Source of the DNA: JACZUI01 sp965216725
GTDB lineage: Bacteria; Actinomycetota; Acidimicrobiia; Spongiisociales; ZC4RG35
Direction of reading: 5' to 3'
Assembly (NCBI GenBank): GCA_965216725.1
Contig: CBDCGI010000015.1
Span: forward strand, 1 to 62,820
Length of the DNA: 62,820 nucleotides
Shown here: in pieces, positions 1 to 7,201 of the stretch
Layout: each line of letters begins with the position of its first letter
Position numbering within the stretch: the first letter of the stretch is position 1
Position numbers and translations under genes: made by a program
Notes under the pieces: generated by a model
The model's database searches: none
Seen by the model: the letters and a program-made list of their open reading frames with translations, nothing else
What the model was told of the DNA's origin: nothing

Positions 1-981
1 GGTTTTCGGGTCCCAACCGTCCGCTATCAGCAGAGCAACGTGAGAATGGCGTAGGTCGTGGAATCGGAGCCCAGGAACCCCGGCTCGATCGGTTGCGGGC
101 TTCCAGCACCGGCGGGTCCAATTGCGGCGTCCTAGCGGACCCCCGTCGGTTCTCATGTAAAGCCACGACCCGCCCGCGGGCAGAACGTCCATCACGAACG
201 CGGGAAGTGTGACGGTACGCCGCGCCGCTTTCGTTTTCGGGTCGGTGACGGTCACACCCCGGGCAAGGTCTGAAGCGGTACGGCGAATTCTTACTGCTCG
301 TTTGTCGATGTCGCTCGGTTTGAGTCCTGCGACTTCACCGAACCGCAAACCTCCAAACCCACCCAGCAACGCCATACCCCGCCATTCGCCATCGAGGGCT
401 TCGTCCACGGCGTGAACCTGGTCCGCGGAGATGAACTGCATCTCATCGTGTGTGAGCGCGGGAAGTCTCACACTGCGCGCCGGGTTCCGTCCGATCATCT
501 CGTCAGTGACGGCCTGTTCCAGAACGGCGCCAGCTATCTGCGCGGCCTTACGGGTAGTGGAGGTTGCTTTCCCGTCCGAGTCGAGCTCGGCTACCAGTCG
601 GCGAATATCCGCTGGTTTGATACTCGAGATCGGTCGTGCGCCTAGTTGGGGGAGAATGTAGGCCCGTAGATAGTTGCGGTCCCGTTCGCGGGTGCTCTCG
701 CGGACGTCGGGACGTTGTAGCCAGTCCTCGGCCACGGTTCCGAAAGTGGTCTGGCCGGCTGCCGGGTCGATCCAATGTCCGCGGTTCAGCGAGTCCAGCT
801 CCGCGGTAAGCCACCGTTGCGCGGCGTCCTTCGTCCGGAACACTTTGGTGATTTCGTCGCCGCTGGTGCCGGTGTAGCGGGCGCGCCACCTCGAACCCTT
901 TCCATAACGTTTCGACCTCCCCAACCGTTTGCCCGTTTTCCGGTCGAACCGATACCAGAGGTCTTGAACCGTGCCACGCAT
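1..981 (-). CDS. Tyrosine recombinase/phage integrase, element 1 (3' end beyond window)
   Basis: The reverse strand reads open from an ATG at 981 to the window edge, giving 327 residues of a site-specific tyrosine recombinase. Residues 1-65 look like an arm-binding domain, about 75-175 the SAM-like core-binding domain, and the catalytic domain follows. Visible catalytic residues are Arg213 in GLRFGEVAGL, Lys251 in the PKTKAARR strand region, and the HDLRHSH box with His308 and Arg311. The last His and the nucleophilic Tyr lie off the left edge. The C-terminal half closely resembles the element 2 integrase (both carry RFHDLRHSHVALLI). It should integrate the element at the tRNA-Val 3' end. It diverges from the excisionase-like gene across about 250 bp, the usual early control region. 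Confidence 0.93.
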   Translation of the reverse strand, partial: MRGTVQDLWYRFDRKTGKRLGRSKRYGKGSRWRARYTGTSGDEITKVFRTKDAAQRWLTAELDSLNRGHWIDPAAGQTTFGTVAEDWLQRPDVRESTRERDRNYLRAYILPQLGARPISSIKPADIRRLVAELDSDGKATSTTRKAAQIAGAVLEQAVTDEMIGRNPARSVRLPALTHDEMQFISADQVHAVDEALDGEWRGMALLGGFGGLRFGEVAGLKPSDIDKRAVRIRRTASDLARGVTVTDPKTKAARRTVTLPAFVMDVLPAGGSWLYMRTDGGPLGRRNWTRRCWKPATDRAGVPGLRFHDLRHSHVALLIADGWDPKT

Positions 982-1229
982 TCAGGGGTCCACGGTAACT
1001 GCCAAGGTTTGACGGGTTACTACATCTCTAGCATCATTCTGGGCAACGGGAAAAGACGGGAGTCCGAAGAAAAAAAAGGACTCACATCTTGGCAACCCCC
1101 ACTAACTCGAAGCCCTCCGGCTTCACCTTCTCACCCGTCCGGCGGCGAGATCAACCCTACGGAGGCGCGCAAAGCGCAGGGGCATCTCGTGGCAACAGGC
1201 CCGCCACGGGAGAAAGTGAGAAGGCAGAA

Positions 1230-1433
1230 ATGCTGCCCACAGAGACTCTCTGGGACATCGATCAGATGGCGGCCTACTTCCGTAAGTCGCCGATGGCTAT
1301 CCACCAGCAGCGCCACCGCGGTCAGAACCCGGGCGCTCTAGGAATCAAAGTCGGAAACCGCATCCTGTTTGACCCGGCAACTGTCCGCGCATGGGTGCAA
1401 GACGAGATTCAGAAGGCACAAGAGGCCTTCTGA
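1230..1433 (+). CDS. Excisionase-like small HTH protein (MerR/HTH_17 type)
   Basis: This 67-residue protein has the excisionase/HTH_17 pattern: a short N-terminus, an LWDIDQMAAYF helix, an SPMAIHQQRHRG recognition-type stretch, a hydrophobic strand (KVGNRILF) and DPATVRAWVQDE at the end. Such proteins bind attachment-site DNA and favour excision, or act as small regulators. The frame is open back to a TTG at 1089, but I chose ATG 1230 because the domain begins right after it and purine-rich GAGAAGG precedes it. The stop overlaps the next start by one base (TGATG at 1431-1435). It lies divergent from the integrase, as xis genes often do. Excisionase versus regulator cannot be settled here. Confidence 0.75.
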   Translation: MLPTETLWDIDQMAAYFRKSPMAIHQQRHRGQNPGALGIKVGNRILFDPATVRAWVQDEIQKAQEAF

Positions 1434-1840
1434 TGGGGCTGGAAAATAGACCGCCCCCGGTCGCTCCGGGGGCGGTCCAAGATACGGCTTCCACACCGAC
1501 TGGCACCCATTTTACAGGACTTCGCCGACCATCGCAGAGGGCAGCCATCGTCTACGCGTTCACCTACGACGGGCGAATTAAAGACAAGACGAAAATCGCA
1601 GAATTGCGATCTTCGGGTCAAATGTCAGGCAAGGAGTTCGCCAGTCTGGGCATCAAGGGGTTTTTGTCAGAGAACTCGGTCGTTAAGTACCGGGAGAACT
1701 GGCAGTGGGCCATCGACAACTCCCGAATAGGAAGAACGCCCACGCGGGGCGCTCTTCCCGAATCATCGGCCCATACCGACAACCTCAACCTCAAGTGTAC
1801 TTCAACTTTCGGGGGTGAGTCAACGTGTCCACCGTCATGA
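1433..1840 (+). CDS. Phage-element protein of unknown function
   Basis: The gene starts at an ATG overlapping the previous stop (TGATG) and encodes 135 residues. The N-terminal 30 residues are proline-rich and probably disordered. The middle (about residues 35-90) looks helical and includes KEFASLGIKGF and SVVKYRENWQWAID, a layout resembling small helical DNA-binding proteins of actinobacterial prophages. I recognise no catalytic motif. It sits between the excisionase-like and replication-type genes and overlaps the latter by 16 bases, so it is co-transcribed with them. Function unknown; a role in replication or regulation is only inference. Confidence 0.65.
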   Translation: MGLENRPPPVAPGAVQDTASTPTGTHFTGLRRPSQRAAIVYAFTYDGRIKDKTKIAELRSSGQMSGKEFASLGIKGFLSENSVVKYRENWQWAIDNSRIGRTPTRGALPESSAHTDNLNLKCTSTFGGESTCPPS

Positions 1841-2388
1841 GGACCCGCGCCAAGGCTCACCCTGCGCTCTGGAAATGGGAGATCAACCGATCTGATCTTC
1901 CGCCTTCGGAGCACCACCAGGCGCTATCGCTCGCCGTCCGATTCAACGAGAAGGGCGAGGTGCCGCGCCGGTGGAGGACCGGGATTCGGAAACTGGCTGA
2001 GGATCGTCGGGGTAAGACAGACACTGTGAACCGCGATCTCAACTCCCTTCGGGATCGTGGCTGGCTGTTCATCGAAAGGGGGAGAGGCAGCCGGCCCTCG
2101 AGATACGTGGCGACGATCCCTTGGGGGTATGAGCTCAGGTCAAGGTCGCAAAACGGGTACAGGGGGCAGATTGGCCGGGGGTTTGTGTCCCCCCATCCGA
2201 AGGTTTGTGTCCCCCCGGAATGGCCCTTTGTGTCCCCCCGTCGGGGGACGAATCCCCACTCTTCTCCATATATCCCCGCGGACGCAAAAGCTCATCTGAA
2301 ACTGAACCCGGCCGAATGCACTCACGGATCCATCGACGACGAGGGGTACTGCACAGCCTGTGGCACCACTCCCGAGGTGGACAAGTGA
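1825..2388 (+). CDS. Winged-helix replication-type protein
   Basis: The GTG start at 1825 follows GGGGGTGAG. The 187-residue product has a winged-helix core at about 35-95, including TVNRDLNSLRDRGWLFIERG and the wing SRPSRYVA, as in helix-turn-helix replication or early proteins of small phages and plasmids. A low-complexity stretch (about 118-150) is encoded by direct repeats in the DNA (2182-2239). The C-terminus has a small Cys pair (EGYCTACGTT), perhaps a zinc knuckle. Replication initiators of Gram-positive elements often carry the origin inside their own gene, which would explain the repeats. A repressor is an alternative. Its stop overlaps the next GTG. Confidence 0.7.
   Translation: MSTVMRTRAKAHPALWKWEINRSDLPPSEHHQALSLAVRFNEKGEVPRRWRTGIRKLAEDRRGKTDTVNRDLNSLRDRGWLFIERGRGSRPSRYVATIPWGYELRSRSQNGYRGQIGRGFVSPHPKVCVPPEWPFVSPRRGTNPHSSPYIPADAKAHLKLNPAECTHGSIDDEGYCTACGTTPEVDK
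2182..2239 (+). repeat. Three phased direct repeats, possible iterons of a replication origin
   Basis: TTTGTGTCCCCCC occurs at 2182-2194, 2204-2216 and 2227-2239, with starts 22 and 23 bases apart, close to two helical turns. The third copy runs into GTCGGGGGAC, making a short inverted repeat (GTCCCC/GGGGAC) around 2232-2247. AT-richer sequence (CTTCTCCATATAT) follows at 2260-2273. The repeats lie inside the winged-helix gene, fitting an iteron-type origin bound by that protein. Confidence 0.6.
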
Positions 2389-2609
2389 GCCGTGAATCTG
2401 CTCACGCCAAAGCCCGCCGCTACCTAGCTGAAGGCCGACTCCTTGTCATCGAGGTCAACGAAGACCGCATCGCCGCGCTCTGCAAAGGCGACGGACGGGT
2501 CTACTCACTCGGTCTCGCCGGCGACTGGCACTGCGACTGCCCGGCCTTGTCGAGAGACTGCAGCCACCTACGCGCCCTCCGGCTAGTCACCATCGAGGCA
2601 CAACGATGA
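2385..2609 (+). CDS. SWIM-type zinc-finger small protein
   Basis: The GTG start at 2385 overlaps the stop of the replication-type gene (GTGA). The 74-residue product ends with the SWIM pattern: a CDC pair in WHCDCPALSRDCSHLRAL supplies Cys-X-Cys and then Cys-X-His ligands at about residues 50-62. SWIM domains bind zinc and mediate DNA or protein contacts. The first half has a strand-rich VIEVNEDRIAALCKGDGRVY stretch typical of the short SWIM proteins of actinobacterial mobile elements. It overlaps the next gene by four bases (ATGA) and belongs to the same operon. Its exact role is unknown. Confidence 0.75.
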   Translation: MSRESAHAKARRYLAEGRLLVIEVNEDRIAALCKGDGRVYSLGLAGDWHCDCPALSRDCSHLRALRLVTIEAQR

Positions 2610-2821
2610 GATTCGAATGCACCAAATGCGGCTGGGTCTCGTTCCCTCCACGAACCGTGAAAGTTGTCTTCCACTCTTGTCTACCGGGGAGAGGAAGACG
2701 CCGGCTGTCGTCTGTCCCATCGATCAGCGAATTCGAAACAAGTTACGACCGACGAGACGAACAGCGGACCAACTGGTTCACATCGAAGTATCCGATCCCA
2801 CCCAAGAAGGAGAAGAAATGA
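2606..2821 (+). CDS. Small zinc-ribbon-like protein
   Basis: This 71-residue protein starts with an ATGA overlap to the SWIM gene. It begins MRFECTKCGW, a CxxC knuckle, with one more Cys at about residue 25 (FHSC), so it may bind a single zinc. The C-terminal half is basic and polar (ending in PPKKEKK). No known family is recognised. The tight overlap on both sides supports it as a real cistron of the element operon. A nucleic-acid-binding accessory role is inference. Confidence 0.6.
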   Translation: MRFECTKCGWVSFPPRTVKVVFHSCLPGRGRRRLSSVPSISEFETSYDRRDEQRTNWFTSKYPIPPKKEKK

Positions 2822-2949
2822 GATCAACCACCGGACCCCCAGGGGGGATAGGGCCGCACAAAGGCCAACACCCCCCACCACCAAGACGCCCTACTCCTTT
2901 TTTTCTTGATTCTGAGAGGGTGCCACGCGTTACGAAAGGAAATCGATGA
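2818..2949 (+). CDS. Small proline-rich ORF inside the element operon
   Basis: ATG 2818 follows AAGAAGGAGAAG, a good ribosome site, and overlaps the previous stop (ATGA). The 43-residue product is rich in Pro, Gly and Arg and has no recognised domain. Its stop overlaps the next ATG (2946) in the same ATGA way, so translational coupling on both sides is the main evidence that it is expressed. It may equally be just a spacer that couples the neighbours. Confidence 0.4.
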   Translation: MRSTTGPPGGIGPHKGQHPPPPRRPTPFFLDSERVPRVTKGNR

Positions 2950-3233
2950 AGTACAAATCCAGATACCGGACACGATGCCAGGCCTGTGACCAGGACTTTC
3001 AGGCGTCTCGACGCAACACTAAGTATTGCTCGAGTGCGTGCAGGGTGAGAGCGCACCGGGCCCGCCAGGAATCGGCTGGCGTTACAGAAACCGTTACAGA
3101 TCGCGGACCTGGCGTTTCAGATTCGGCGCCAGGCGTTACAGACAAGAAGCAGGGCGGGGTTGACTGGTCGAGCAGCATCGCGACCGCCAGGGCTTCTCGC
3201 CGGTTCTTCGATGATGATCGGCCGCGGCTATGA
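2946..3233 (+). CDS. Zinc-finger protein with CxxC...YCSxxCR motif
   Basis: The 95-residue product opens with a zinc finger: CQACDQDF at residues 10-17 and KYCSSACRVRAHR at 27-39, giving four Cys ligands and a following basic helix. This arrangement is frequent in small actinobacterial phage and plasmid proteins. The rest is Thr/Gly/Val-rich and repetitive (TVTDRGPGVSDSAPGVTDK), probably disordered. It overlaps both neighbours by four bases. DNA binding is likely from the finger and basic helix; the target is unknown. Confidence 0.7.
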   Translation: MKYKSRYRTRCQACDQDFQASRRNTKYCSSACRVRAHRARQESAGVTETVTDRGPGVSDSAPGVTDKKQGGVDWSSSIATARASRRFFDDDRPRL

Positions 3234-3490
3234 CGCATGAACCAGGTTTGCTCGCCGCGTTGATTTCTGGCTTTCAGTCTCACGTCAAACGACTCGGAAG
3301 CGACGCGGTCCTTCTCGGGGTGTTCCTGCATGACGGCAAAGTGCTTCGATGGGATATCCCGGGTCACGTGGTGGAGATGCGCGTGGTGCCGGCGCAGGAG
3401 CTCGAGGACGCTCTCGCTCGTAAAGCTGAACACTTGACGAAAGCCGCCGCGCACGACTTCGAGGCCAAGCCCTTCCTCTGGTTGGAGTGA
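3230..3490 (+). CDS. Hypothetical 86-residue protein, last gene of the early block
   Basis: The ATG at 3230 overlaps the zinc-finger gene stop (ATGA). The product looks globular: an N-terminal helix, a strand pair (AVLLGVFLHDGKVLRWDI), then VEMRVVPAQELEDAL and a C-terminal helix. I do not recognise a family. It closes the run of overlapping early genes; after it comes 558 bases without a convincing gene before the capsid gene. Nothing in the sequence points to an enzyme. Confidence 0.6.
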   Translation: MTHEPGLLAALISGFQSHVKRLGSDAVLLGVFLHDGKVLRWDIPGHVVEMRVVPAQELEDALARKAEHLTKAAAHDFEAKPFLWLE

Positions 3491-3603
3491 GGTCACCCCG
3501 GCTAGGACAGCGTCGGCCAGGTCAAGATCAGCCAGCAAGAACCTGACGAGCTTGGCTGAATGTCTTGCCAGTGGTCCCGACAATTGACCCGCCCTCACGA
3601 ACT

Positions 3604-3618
3604 GTTACCTCAGGTAAC
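3604..3618. promoter_or_regulatory. Perfect palindrome, candidate operator
   Basis: GTTACCT-C-AGGTAAC is a perfect 7+1+7 palindrome in the non-coding stretch between the early block and the capsid gene. Its size and symmetry fit a dimeric HTH repressor site. No binding protein can be assigned. Confidence 0.45.
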
Positions 3619-3660
3619 GCCTCGGCTACAGCCGACGATCTTCGCTGCGTCGTCCTGTTT

Positions 3661-3675
3661 TATGACTCGGTCATA
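3661..3675. promoter_or_regulatory. Second perfect palindrome, candidate operator
   Basis: TATGAC-TCG-GTCATA is a perfect 6+3+6 palindrome, 57 bases downstream of the first one (start to start). Its sequence differs from the first, so two regulators, or host and helper regulators, could be involved. This is inferred from symmetry alone. Confidence 0.4.
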
Positions 3676-3924
3676 TGCCTGGACCCCGGCCATTGCTCGC
3701 TGCCCCTTCGACATATGCCGGGCGTGCGAGGTTCGCTGAGAGGATGTAGGCCACCGGGTCGGCGCCAGTTAGCAAGAGTCGGCGAATCACACCCACCCAG
3801 CCGTTTGATTCCGGCCCCGCGAATAGCTAAAGTTGACTTCAAGTTTCCGTTAGGAGACCGAGCGCCGTCCGCGCTCCTGGACGTTTGGAACGCCCGCCCG
3901 GGCGCCGTCCGCCCCCGATTCGGG

Positions 3925-3977
3925 GCCGACCGCATAGAGGAACCGGGCCGACCGGCCAGCCGTACCATCGCCGACCG
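3925..3977 (+). repeat. Three GCCGACCG direct repeats at 22-23 base spacing
   Basis: GCCGACCG occurs at 3925-3932, 3947-3954 and 3970-3977. Starts are 22 and 23 bases apart, the same phasing as the repeats inside the replication-type gene although the motif differs. The array ends 72 bases before the capsid start. Such phased sites usually bind one protein cooperatively; a packaging or activator site is possible. In GC-rich DNA an octamer can recur by chance. Confidence 0.4.
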
Positions 3978-4048
3978 CCTCAAGCCCGCACACCGATTCT
4001 GTGTGCCCGAGCAAATTGAGGATCTATGCGTAAGCACCAAGAAAACTG

Positions 4049-5464
4049 GTGCGCGAGATGATGGTCCTGGCCGACGAAATAGACCGGCTCGCCAACAAGG
4101 AGCCGTTCACACCCGCCGACCAGAAACTTTTCGACCGCGCCCAGAAGTCTTTCGACGCCCGCAACTCTGAACTCGAGGGACTCGAACGAGACGCCAAATT
4201 GAAAGAGGCCCAACGACTCATGCAAGACCCCGCGAATATTGAACGGGGTGACGGTTTCGACGCCCCCCAAGTGACTTTCAGGGGCGACCCGTATACCGCG
4301 CCCGACACCGCCACCCAATCAACCCCTGACCACGAACTCCGTAGCGCCGCTCTCACCGGCATCGAACGATGGAATGCTGAAGACTCGCTGAAGGAGTCCG
4401 CAAGCAAGCTGGTCGAGCAGACCGACGACCCGAGAGGTATCGGCGAGCACGTACTGAGAACGTCGAACCCGGCGTATCTGAGCGCCTTCCGCAAGTTCAT
4501 GAAGGACCCCGAGGGCTACCGCGACCTGTTCACCAATGAGGAGCGAGCTGCTTGGGCTGGTGTCCGCCAGTGGAGCCAACGTGCCGCCCTCGACATCTCC
4601 GGTGCGGTACTGCCGTCACCCCTCGACCCGGCGATCGTTCTGAGCAACGCCGGAACGCTGGACCCAATGCGCTCAGTGGCACGGGTTGACCAGACAGTCG
4701 CGAATTCCAAGCGTTACATCACGTCTGCCGGCGTGAGCGCTTCGTTCGATGGCGAGTTGGTTGAGGTCTCCGATGACACGCCCTCGCTTGTCGAGCCGAC
4801 GATCACCTGCCAGAAAGCGCAAGCCTTCGTGCAGGCGAGCGTCGAGGCTGCGATGGATCAGCCTGATATCAGCGAAGAAGTCGCTCGAATGTTCGGCGAT
4901 GCTCGAGCCCGGCTTGAGGGCGCCAACTTCATCGCAGGAGTGGCCGGTTCTAACCAGCCGATAGGAATCGAAACCGCTCTGGACGGAGGCGCGAGCGAGG
5001 TTGCCCCGGCGACCGCGGAAGTGTTCGCCGCTGCCGACGTGTACGGGCTGATCGAGGCCCTACCACCTCGTTATAGGGCTAACGCCCGATGGATGGCCGA
5101 ACTATCAACCTTGAATCAGATCGACCAATTCGAGACGGGAAATGGCGCGAAGTTATTCCCCGAGGTCGGAGCATCCGATCCTGTGATACTCCGCCGAGGA
5201 GTCGCTGAAAACAGCAACGTCGACGCTTTCTCCGATGTGAACGTGGCCGCAACCGCTGACAACTTCATTCTCTATGTCGGCGACTGGTCGAACTACGTGA
5301 TTCTGGACCGGGTGGGGATGTCTATCGAGCTCATCCCCCACTTGTTGAACACTGCCAACAATCTGCCGGACGGCCGGCGTGGCTGGTATTCGTTCTGGCG
5401 TGTCGGCGCCGATTCCATAAACGACGACGGATTCCGAGTCCTCAACCTGGCGACTACCGCCTGA
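4049..5464 (+). CDS. HK97-type phage major capsid protein
   Basis: The product (471 residues from GTG 4049; ATG 4058 or 4061 are alternatives) forms the icosahedral shell of a phage-like head. Residues 1-60 are charged and coiled-coil-like, as in the scaffolding delta domain of HK97-fold capsids. The fold then follows with an N-arm (about 105-150), DISGAVLPSPLDPAIV, an E-loop/P-domain stretch near SAGVSASFDGELVEV, the long spine helix near VQASVEAAMDQPDIS, and the C-terminal strand DGFRVLNLAT. Length is slightly above the usual 300-420 because the delta domain is still attached. No head protease gene lies nearby to remove it, so processing would need a helper phage enzyme or may not occur. 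No portal or terminase flanks it. Confidence 0.88.
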   Translation: MREMMVLADEIDRLANKEPFTPADQKLFDRAQKSFDARNSELEGLERDAKLKEAQRLMQDPANIERGDGFDAPQVTFRGDPYTAPDTATQSTPDHELRSAALTGIERWNAEDSLKESASKLVEQTDDPRGIGEHVLRTSNPAYLSAFRKFMKDPEGYRDLFTNEERAAWAGVRQWSQRAALDISGAVLPSPLDPAIVLSNAGTLDPMRSVARVDQTVANSKRYITSAGVSASFDGELVEVSDDTPSLVEPTITCQKAQAFVQASVEAAMDQPDISEEVARMFGDARARLEGANFIAGVAGSNQPIGIETALDGGASEVAPATAEVFAAADVYGLIEALPPRYRANARWMAELSTLNQIDQFETGNGAKLFPEVGASDPVILRRGVAENSNVDAFSDVNVAATADNFILYVGDWSNYVILDRVGMSIELIPHLLNTANNLPDGRRGWYSFWRVGADSINDDGFRVLNLATTA

Positions 5465-5613
5465 TGAACTCTATCCCCGGCGATGACGTGCTTGAGCTGC
5501 AGGTCCCTGACGAGGGGACCGCGGCCGGCACGTTCCTAGTCGAAGTCGAGGGGGACGCCGAACCCGATGAGGTTTGGCCGTTCCCGGAGAGTTGGCCGAG
5601 AGTCGCCAGCTGA
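5464..5613 (+). CDS. Small acidic protein coupled to the capsid gene
   Basis: The ATG overlaps the capsid stop by one base (TGATG at 5462-5466), so translation is probably coupled. The 49-residue product is acidic (VEVEGDAEPDEV) with two Trp-Pro stretches near the end (EVWPFPESWP). It is too small for any common head gene. Candidate roles are capsid decoration, size control or binding of helper portal; none has direct support. Two terminators follow. Confidence 0.5.
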   Translation: MNSIPGDDVLELQVPDEGTAAGTFLVEVEGDAEPDEVWPFPESWPRVAS

Positions 5614-5658
5614 AGGTTGGCATCGGGTTTGGTTGGGTTCCTTACCGGTGCCCTCAAC

Positions 5659-5695
5659 AGAAGGAGGGGGTTTCGTACAGGCTCCCCCTCCTTCT
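5659..5695. terminator. Strong hairpin terminator behind the capsid operon
   Basis: AGAAGGAGGGGG at 5659-5670 pairs perfectly with CCCCCTCCTTCT at 5684-5695, a 12-bp stem with a 13-base loop. It lies 46 bases after the small acidic gene. No long T run follows, but stem length and position fit termination of the rightward element operon. Confidence 0.75.
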
Positions 5696-5947
5696 ATGTT
5701 TCGTGGTGGTTTGGTTGGGGGTTTCCCTATGCTCCCGCCGTTTCGTGCGTCTCTGACGCGACGTCAAGGCTCAAATCGCCGCTCAGAATGCCCCGCGGCT
5801 GCTCTTTGGCGTGGCGTGCGCCGGTCCCGGACTCGTGGCCGGTGGTCGGCGGGTAAAGGTTGGGCTGTCAGGTTCTTTGAGAGGTTCATTTCTTCCCTGA
5901 CAGTCCTCCCGTCCGCTCAGTTGTCTTTGCCCGCTGAGTGAACGTGG

Positions 5948-5989
5948 AAACCCCCGCGACCCGGTTAGTCCCGGGACCGCGGGGGTTTT
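5948..5989. terminator. Bidirectional rho-independent terminator
   Basis: AAACCCCCGCG at 5948-5958 pairs with CGCGGGGGTTT at 5978-5988 and is followed by TTCTGCTT. With A bases on one side and T bases on the other it can stop transcription both ways, from the capsid operon and from the leftward peptidase gene that ends at 6027. Confidence 0.85.
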
Positions 5990-6026
5990 CTGCTTAGGTC
6001 GGTCAGCCGCCCCGGTTTTCTGAATA

Positions 6027-6371
6027 TCAGCGTGAAAAACCCCATTTCGATGCCAAATCGTTGGCCTCATCTTCTAAGGCAGGCGAAGTGGCGTTGTGTT
6101 CTAAGAAGGCGTGAGCGATTTCATGGGCGATCAACCCTTCAGTGATTCCGTCCTCGGAGAAAATGATGACCCAGTTTGGACGTTCGTCTCCCCAGCCCGA
6201 GCCTGCGGATAGGTGCTTGTGTCTCCAGGTCTGCCCATAACCATGTGCGCTGCCAACGGCGACAAAGACAATCCGATTTTCAACGAGATTCGACACTTCA
6301 TCCGGAAGTCTCGCCGTCACACGCCGAATCAATTCGAGGGTTTCGCTGGAACCGCCGCGGCATTGGATCAT
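6027..6371 (-). CDS. Small HExxH zinc metallopeptidase-like protein
   Basis: This 114-residue protein has a gluzincin active site: HEIAH at residues 83-87 supplies two His ligands and the catalytic Glu, and Glu100 or Glu102 in ALEDEAND can be the third ligand. The spacing and the following AxxxASKWGF resemble ImmA/IrrE-type peptidases, which cleave element repressors after DNA damage. No HTH domain is fused or adjacent, and it is shorter than ImmA. It runs leftward against the capsid operon, separated by a terminator. A repressor-cleaving role is inference; any small zinc peptidase would fit. Confidence 0.65.
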   Translation of the reverse strand: MIQCRGGSSETLELIRRVTARLPDEVSNLVENRIVFVAVGSAHGYGQTWRHKHLSAGSGWGDERPNWVIIFSEDGITEGLIAHEIAHAFLEHNATSPALEDEANDLASKWGFSR

Positions 6372-6438
6372 CGTGATCGACCCTACTTACAGGCTGCCGG
6401 AGTCGGGTTCTGATACCAATTAGATTGGGGGCCAAATC

Positions 6439-6954
6439 GTGGAAATTGACCTTCCGTCGTTGCTGCTAGGAGCCGTCCTGTCCGGCGTGGCATCATTCGT
6501 CGCCGTGTACTCGGTAAACCGGTTGATTCTCAATCGGCGAGAGAATCGAGACGACGTCCGAGACCTAGTAGCCACTATCGAAGAATCCGCGGCGTGGGTT
6601 AGCGATGCCCTCCAACTCCACTTCGAGCCGTCGCTCGATCCACCAGACTTTGGTGTGATCGAGCGAAACCTTCGATTGAGGATCTTTCGGGGCTACCGGC
6701 GACTGCCTCCAACACTTCAGCAAAGACACTTGCGCGGTCGCGCGATCCAGTTAAACGGATACATGGTGAACGTGTTTGGACTCCTCGGCCGTGTGAACCA
6801 AAAAATGGAGGACGCGATCCTCTGGATCAACGATGAAGCCAGAGAGTTGACTGGCTTTCTCGAACACTGGCTAAGCGGTGTGCGGAAGCCAACAATCGGG
6901 CCCCCGCCGAGCTATGGAACTCCGTATGAGCACAACGAGACAAAGTTGGAGTGA
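6439..6954 (+). CDS. Membrane-anchored protein of unknown function
   Basis: The GTG start at 6439 gives 171 residues. Residues 6-28 form one hydrophobic segment (LLLGAVLSGVASFVAVYSV), followed by a positive NRRENR stretch, so the rest is probably cytoplasmic. The remainder is helical and charged with no recognised catalytic motif (VRDLVATIEESAAWVSDAL, LRLRIFRGYRRLP). It diverges from the HExxH gene across 67 bases. Single-span proteins in mobile elements often act in superinfection exclusion or phage defence, but nothing here proves that. Confidence 0.6.
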   Translation: MEIDLPSLLLGAVLSGVASFVAVYSVNRLILNRRENRDDVRDLVATIEESAAWVSDALQLHFEPSLDPPDFGVIERNLRLRIFRGYRRLPPTLQQRHLRGRAIQLNGYMVNVFGLLGRVNQKMEDAILWINDEARELTGFLEHWLSGVRKPTIGPPPSYGTPYEHNETKLE

Positions 6955-6976
6955 TCGCGGATGACGAATCGGTGCG

Positions 6977-7201
6977 CTAGTCGCCTCTGAGTATCCCCCC
7001 TGAGATGTCACCAGCGTGCCGAGCGCCGGTCCCGGTCAGCTCCCCGGAGGCCATGACCCAGCCCCAAGCGACGGCGTCCTCCCATGCCGGCGACTGGCGT
7101 AGCTGTTCGAGGTCGACGTAGGGCCATTTCCCCGCAGCTTCGAGAAGTCGTTGCATATCGGGGGTGAGTGGCACGCAGGACATTTCGGGAAGGTAGAGCA
7201 C
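6977..7201 (-). CDS. Hypothetical small protein
   Basis: A 74-residue product (GTG 7201, or ATG 7183) with protein-like composition: LTPDMQRLLEAAGKWPYVDL and SPAWEDAVAWGWVMASGELT. It may be a small helical or wing-bearing DNA-binding protein. No family is recognised and no clear ribosome site is seen. It converges with the membrane-protein gene. Confidence 0.4.
   Translation of the reverse strand: MLYLPEMSCVPLTPDMQRLLEAAGKWPYVDLEQLRQSPAWEDAVAWGWVMASGELTGTGARHAGDISGGILRGD

Larger units (their letters stand above)
3491..4048. other. Gene-free region between early genes and capsid, with palindromes and phased repeats
   Basis: No convincing gene is seen here. One open frame (3565-4170) crosses it but is Arg/Pro-rich, lacks domain-like composition and runs on as a shadow of the capsid gene. 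The region holds two perfect 15-base palindromes (3604-3618, 3661-3675), a repeated GCGCCGTCCGC (3862-3872 and 3902-3912) and three phased GCCGACCG copies (3925-3977). It is the natural place for the capsid promoter and, in a satellite, for a packaging or helper-response site; both are inference. Confidence 0.5.
5614..6026. other. Non-coding block with terminators after the capsid operon
   Basis: No convincing gene is seen. The block holds two strong terminator hairpins (5659-5695 and 5948-5989) and a third inverted repeat, CTGTCAGG...CCTGACAG at 5865-5903. Open frames here are shadows with no domain-like composition. Confidence 0.6.

Noticed and set aside
548..889. 113-codon reverse ORF at the left end
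   Set aside because: It is a shadow in another frame of the integrase, which reads open from 981 to the window edge.
3565..4170. 201-codon ORF between early genes and capsid
   Set aside because: Arg/Pro-rich without domain-like patterns, no ribosome site, and it runs on as an out-of-frame shadow of the capsid gene.
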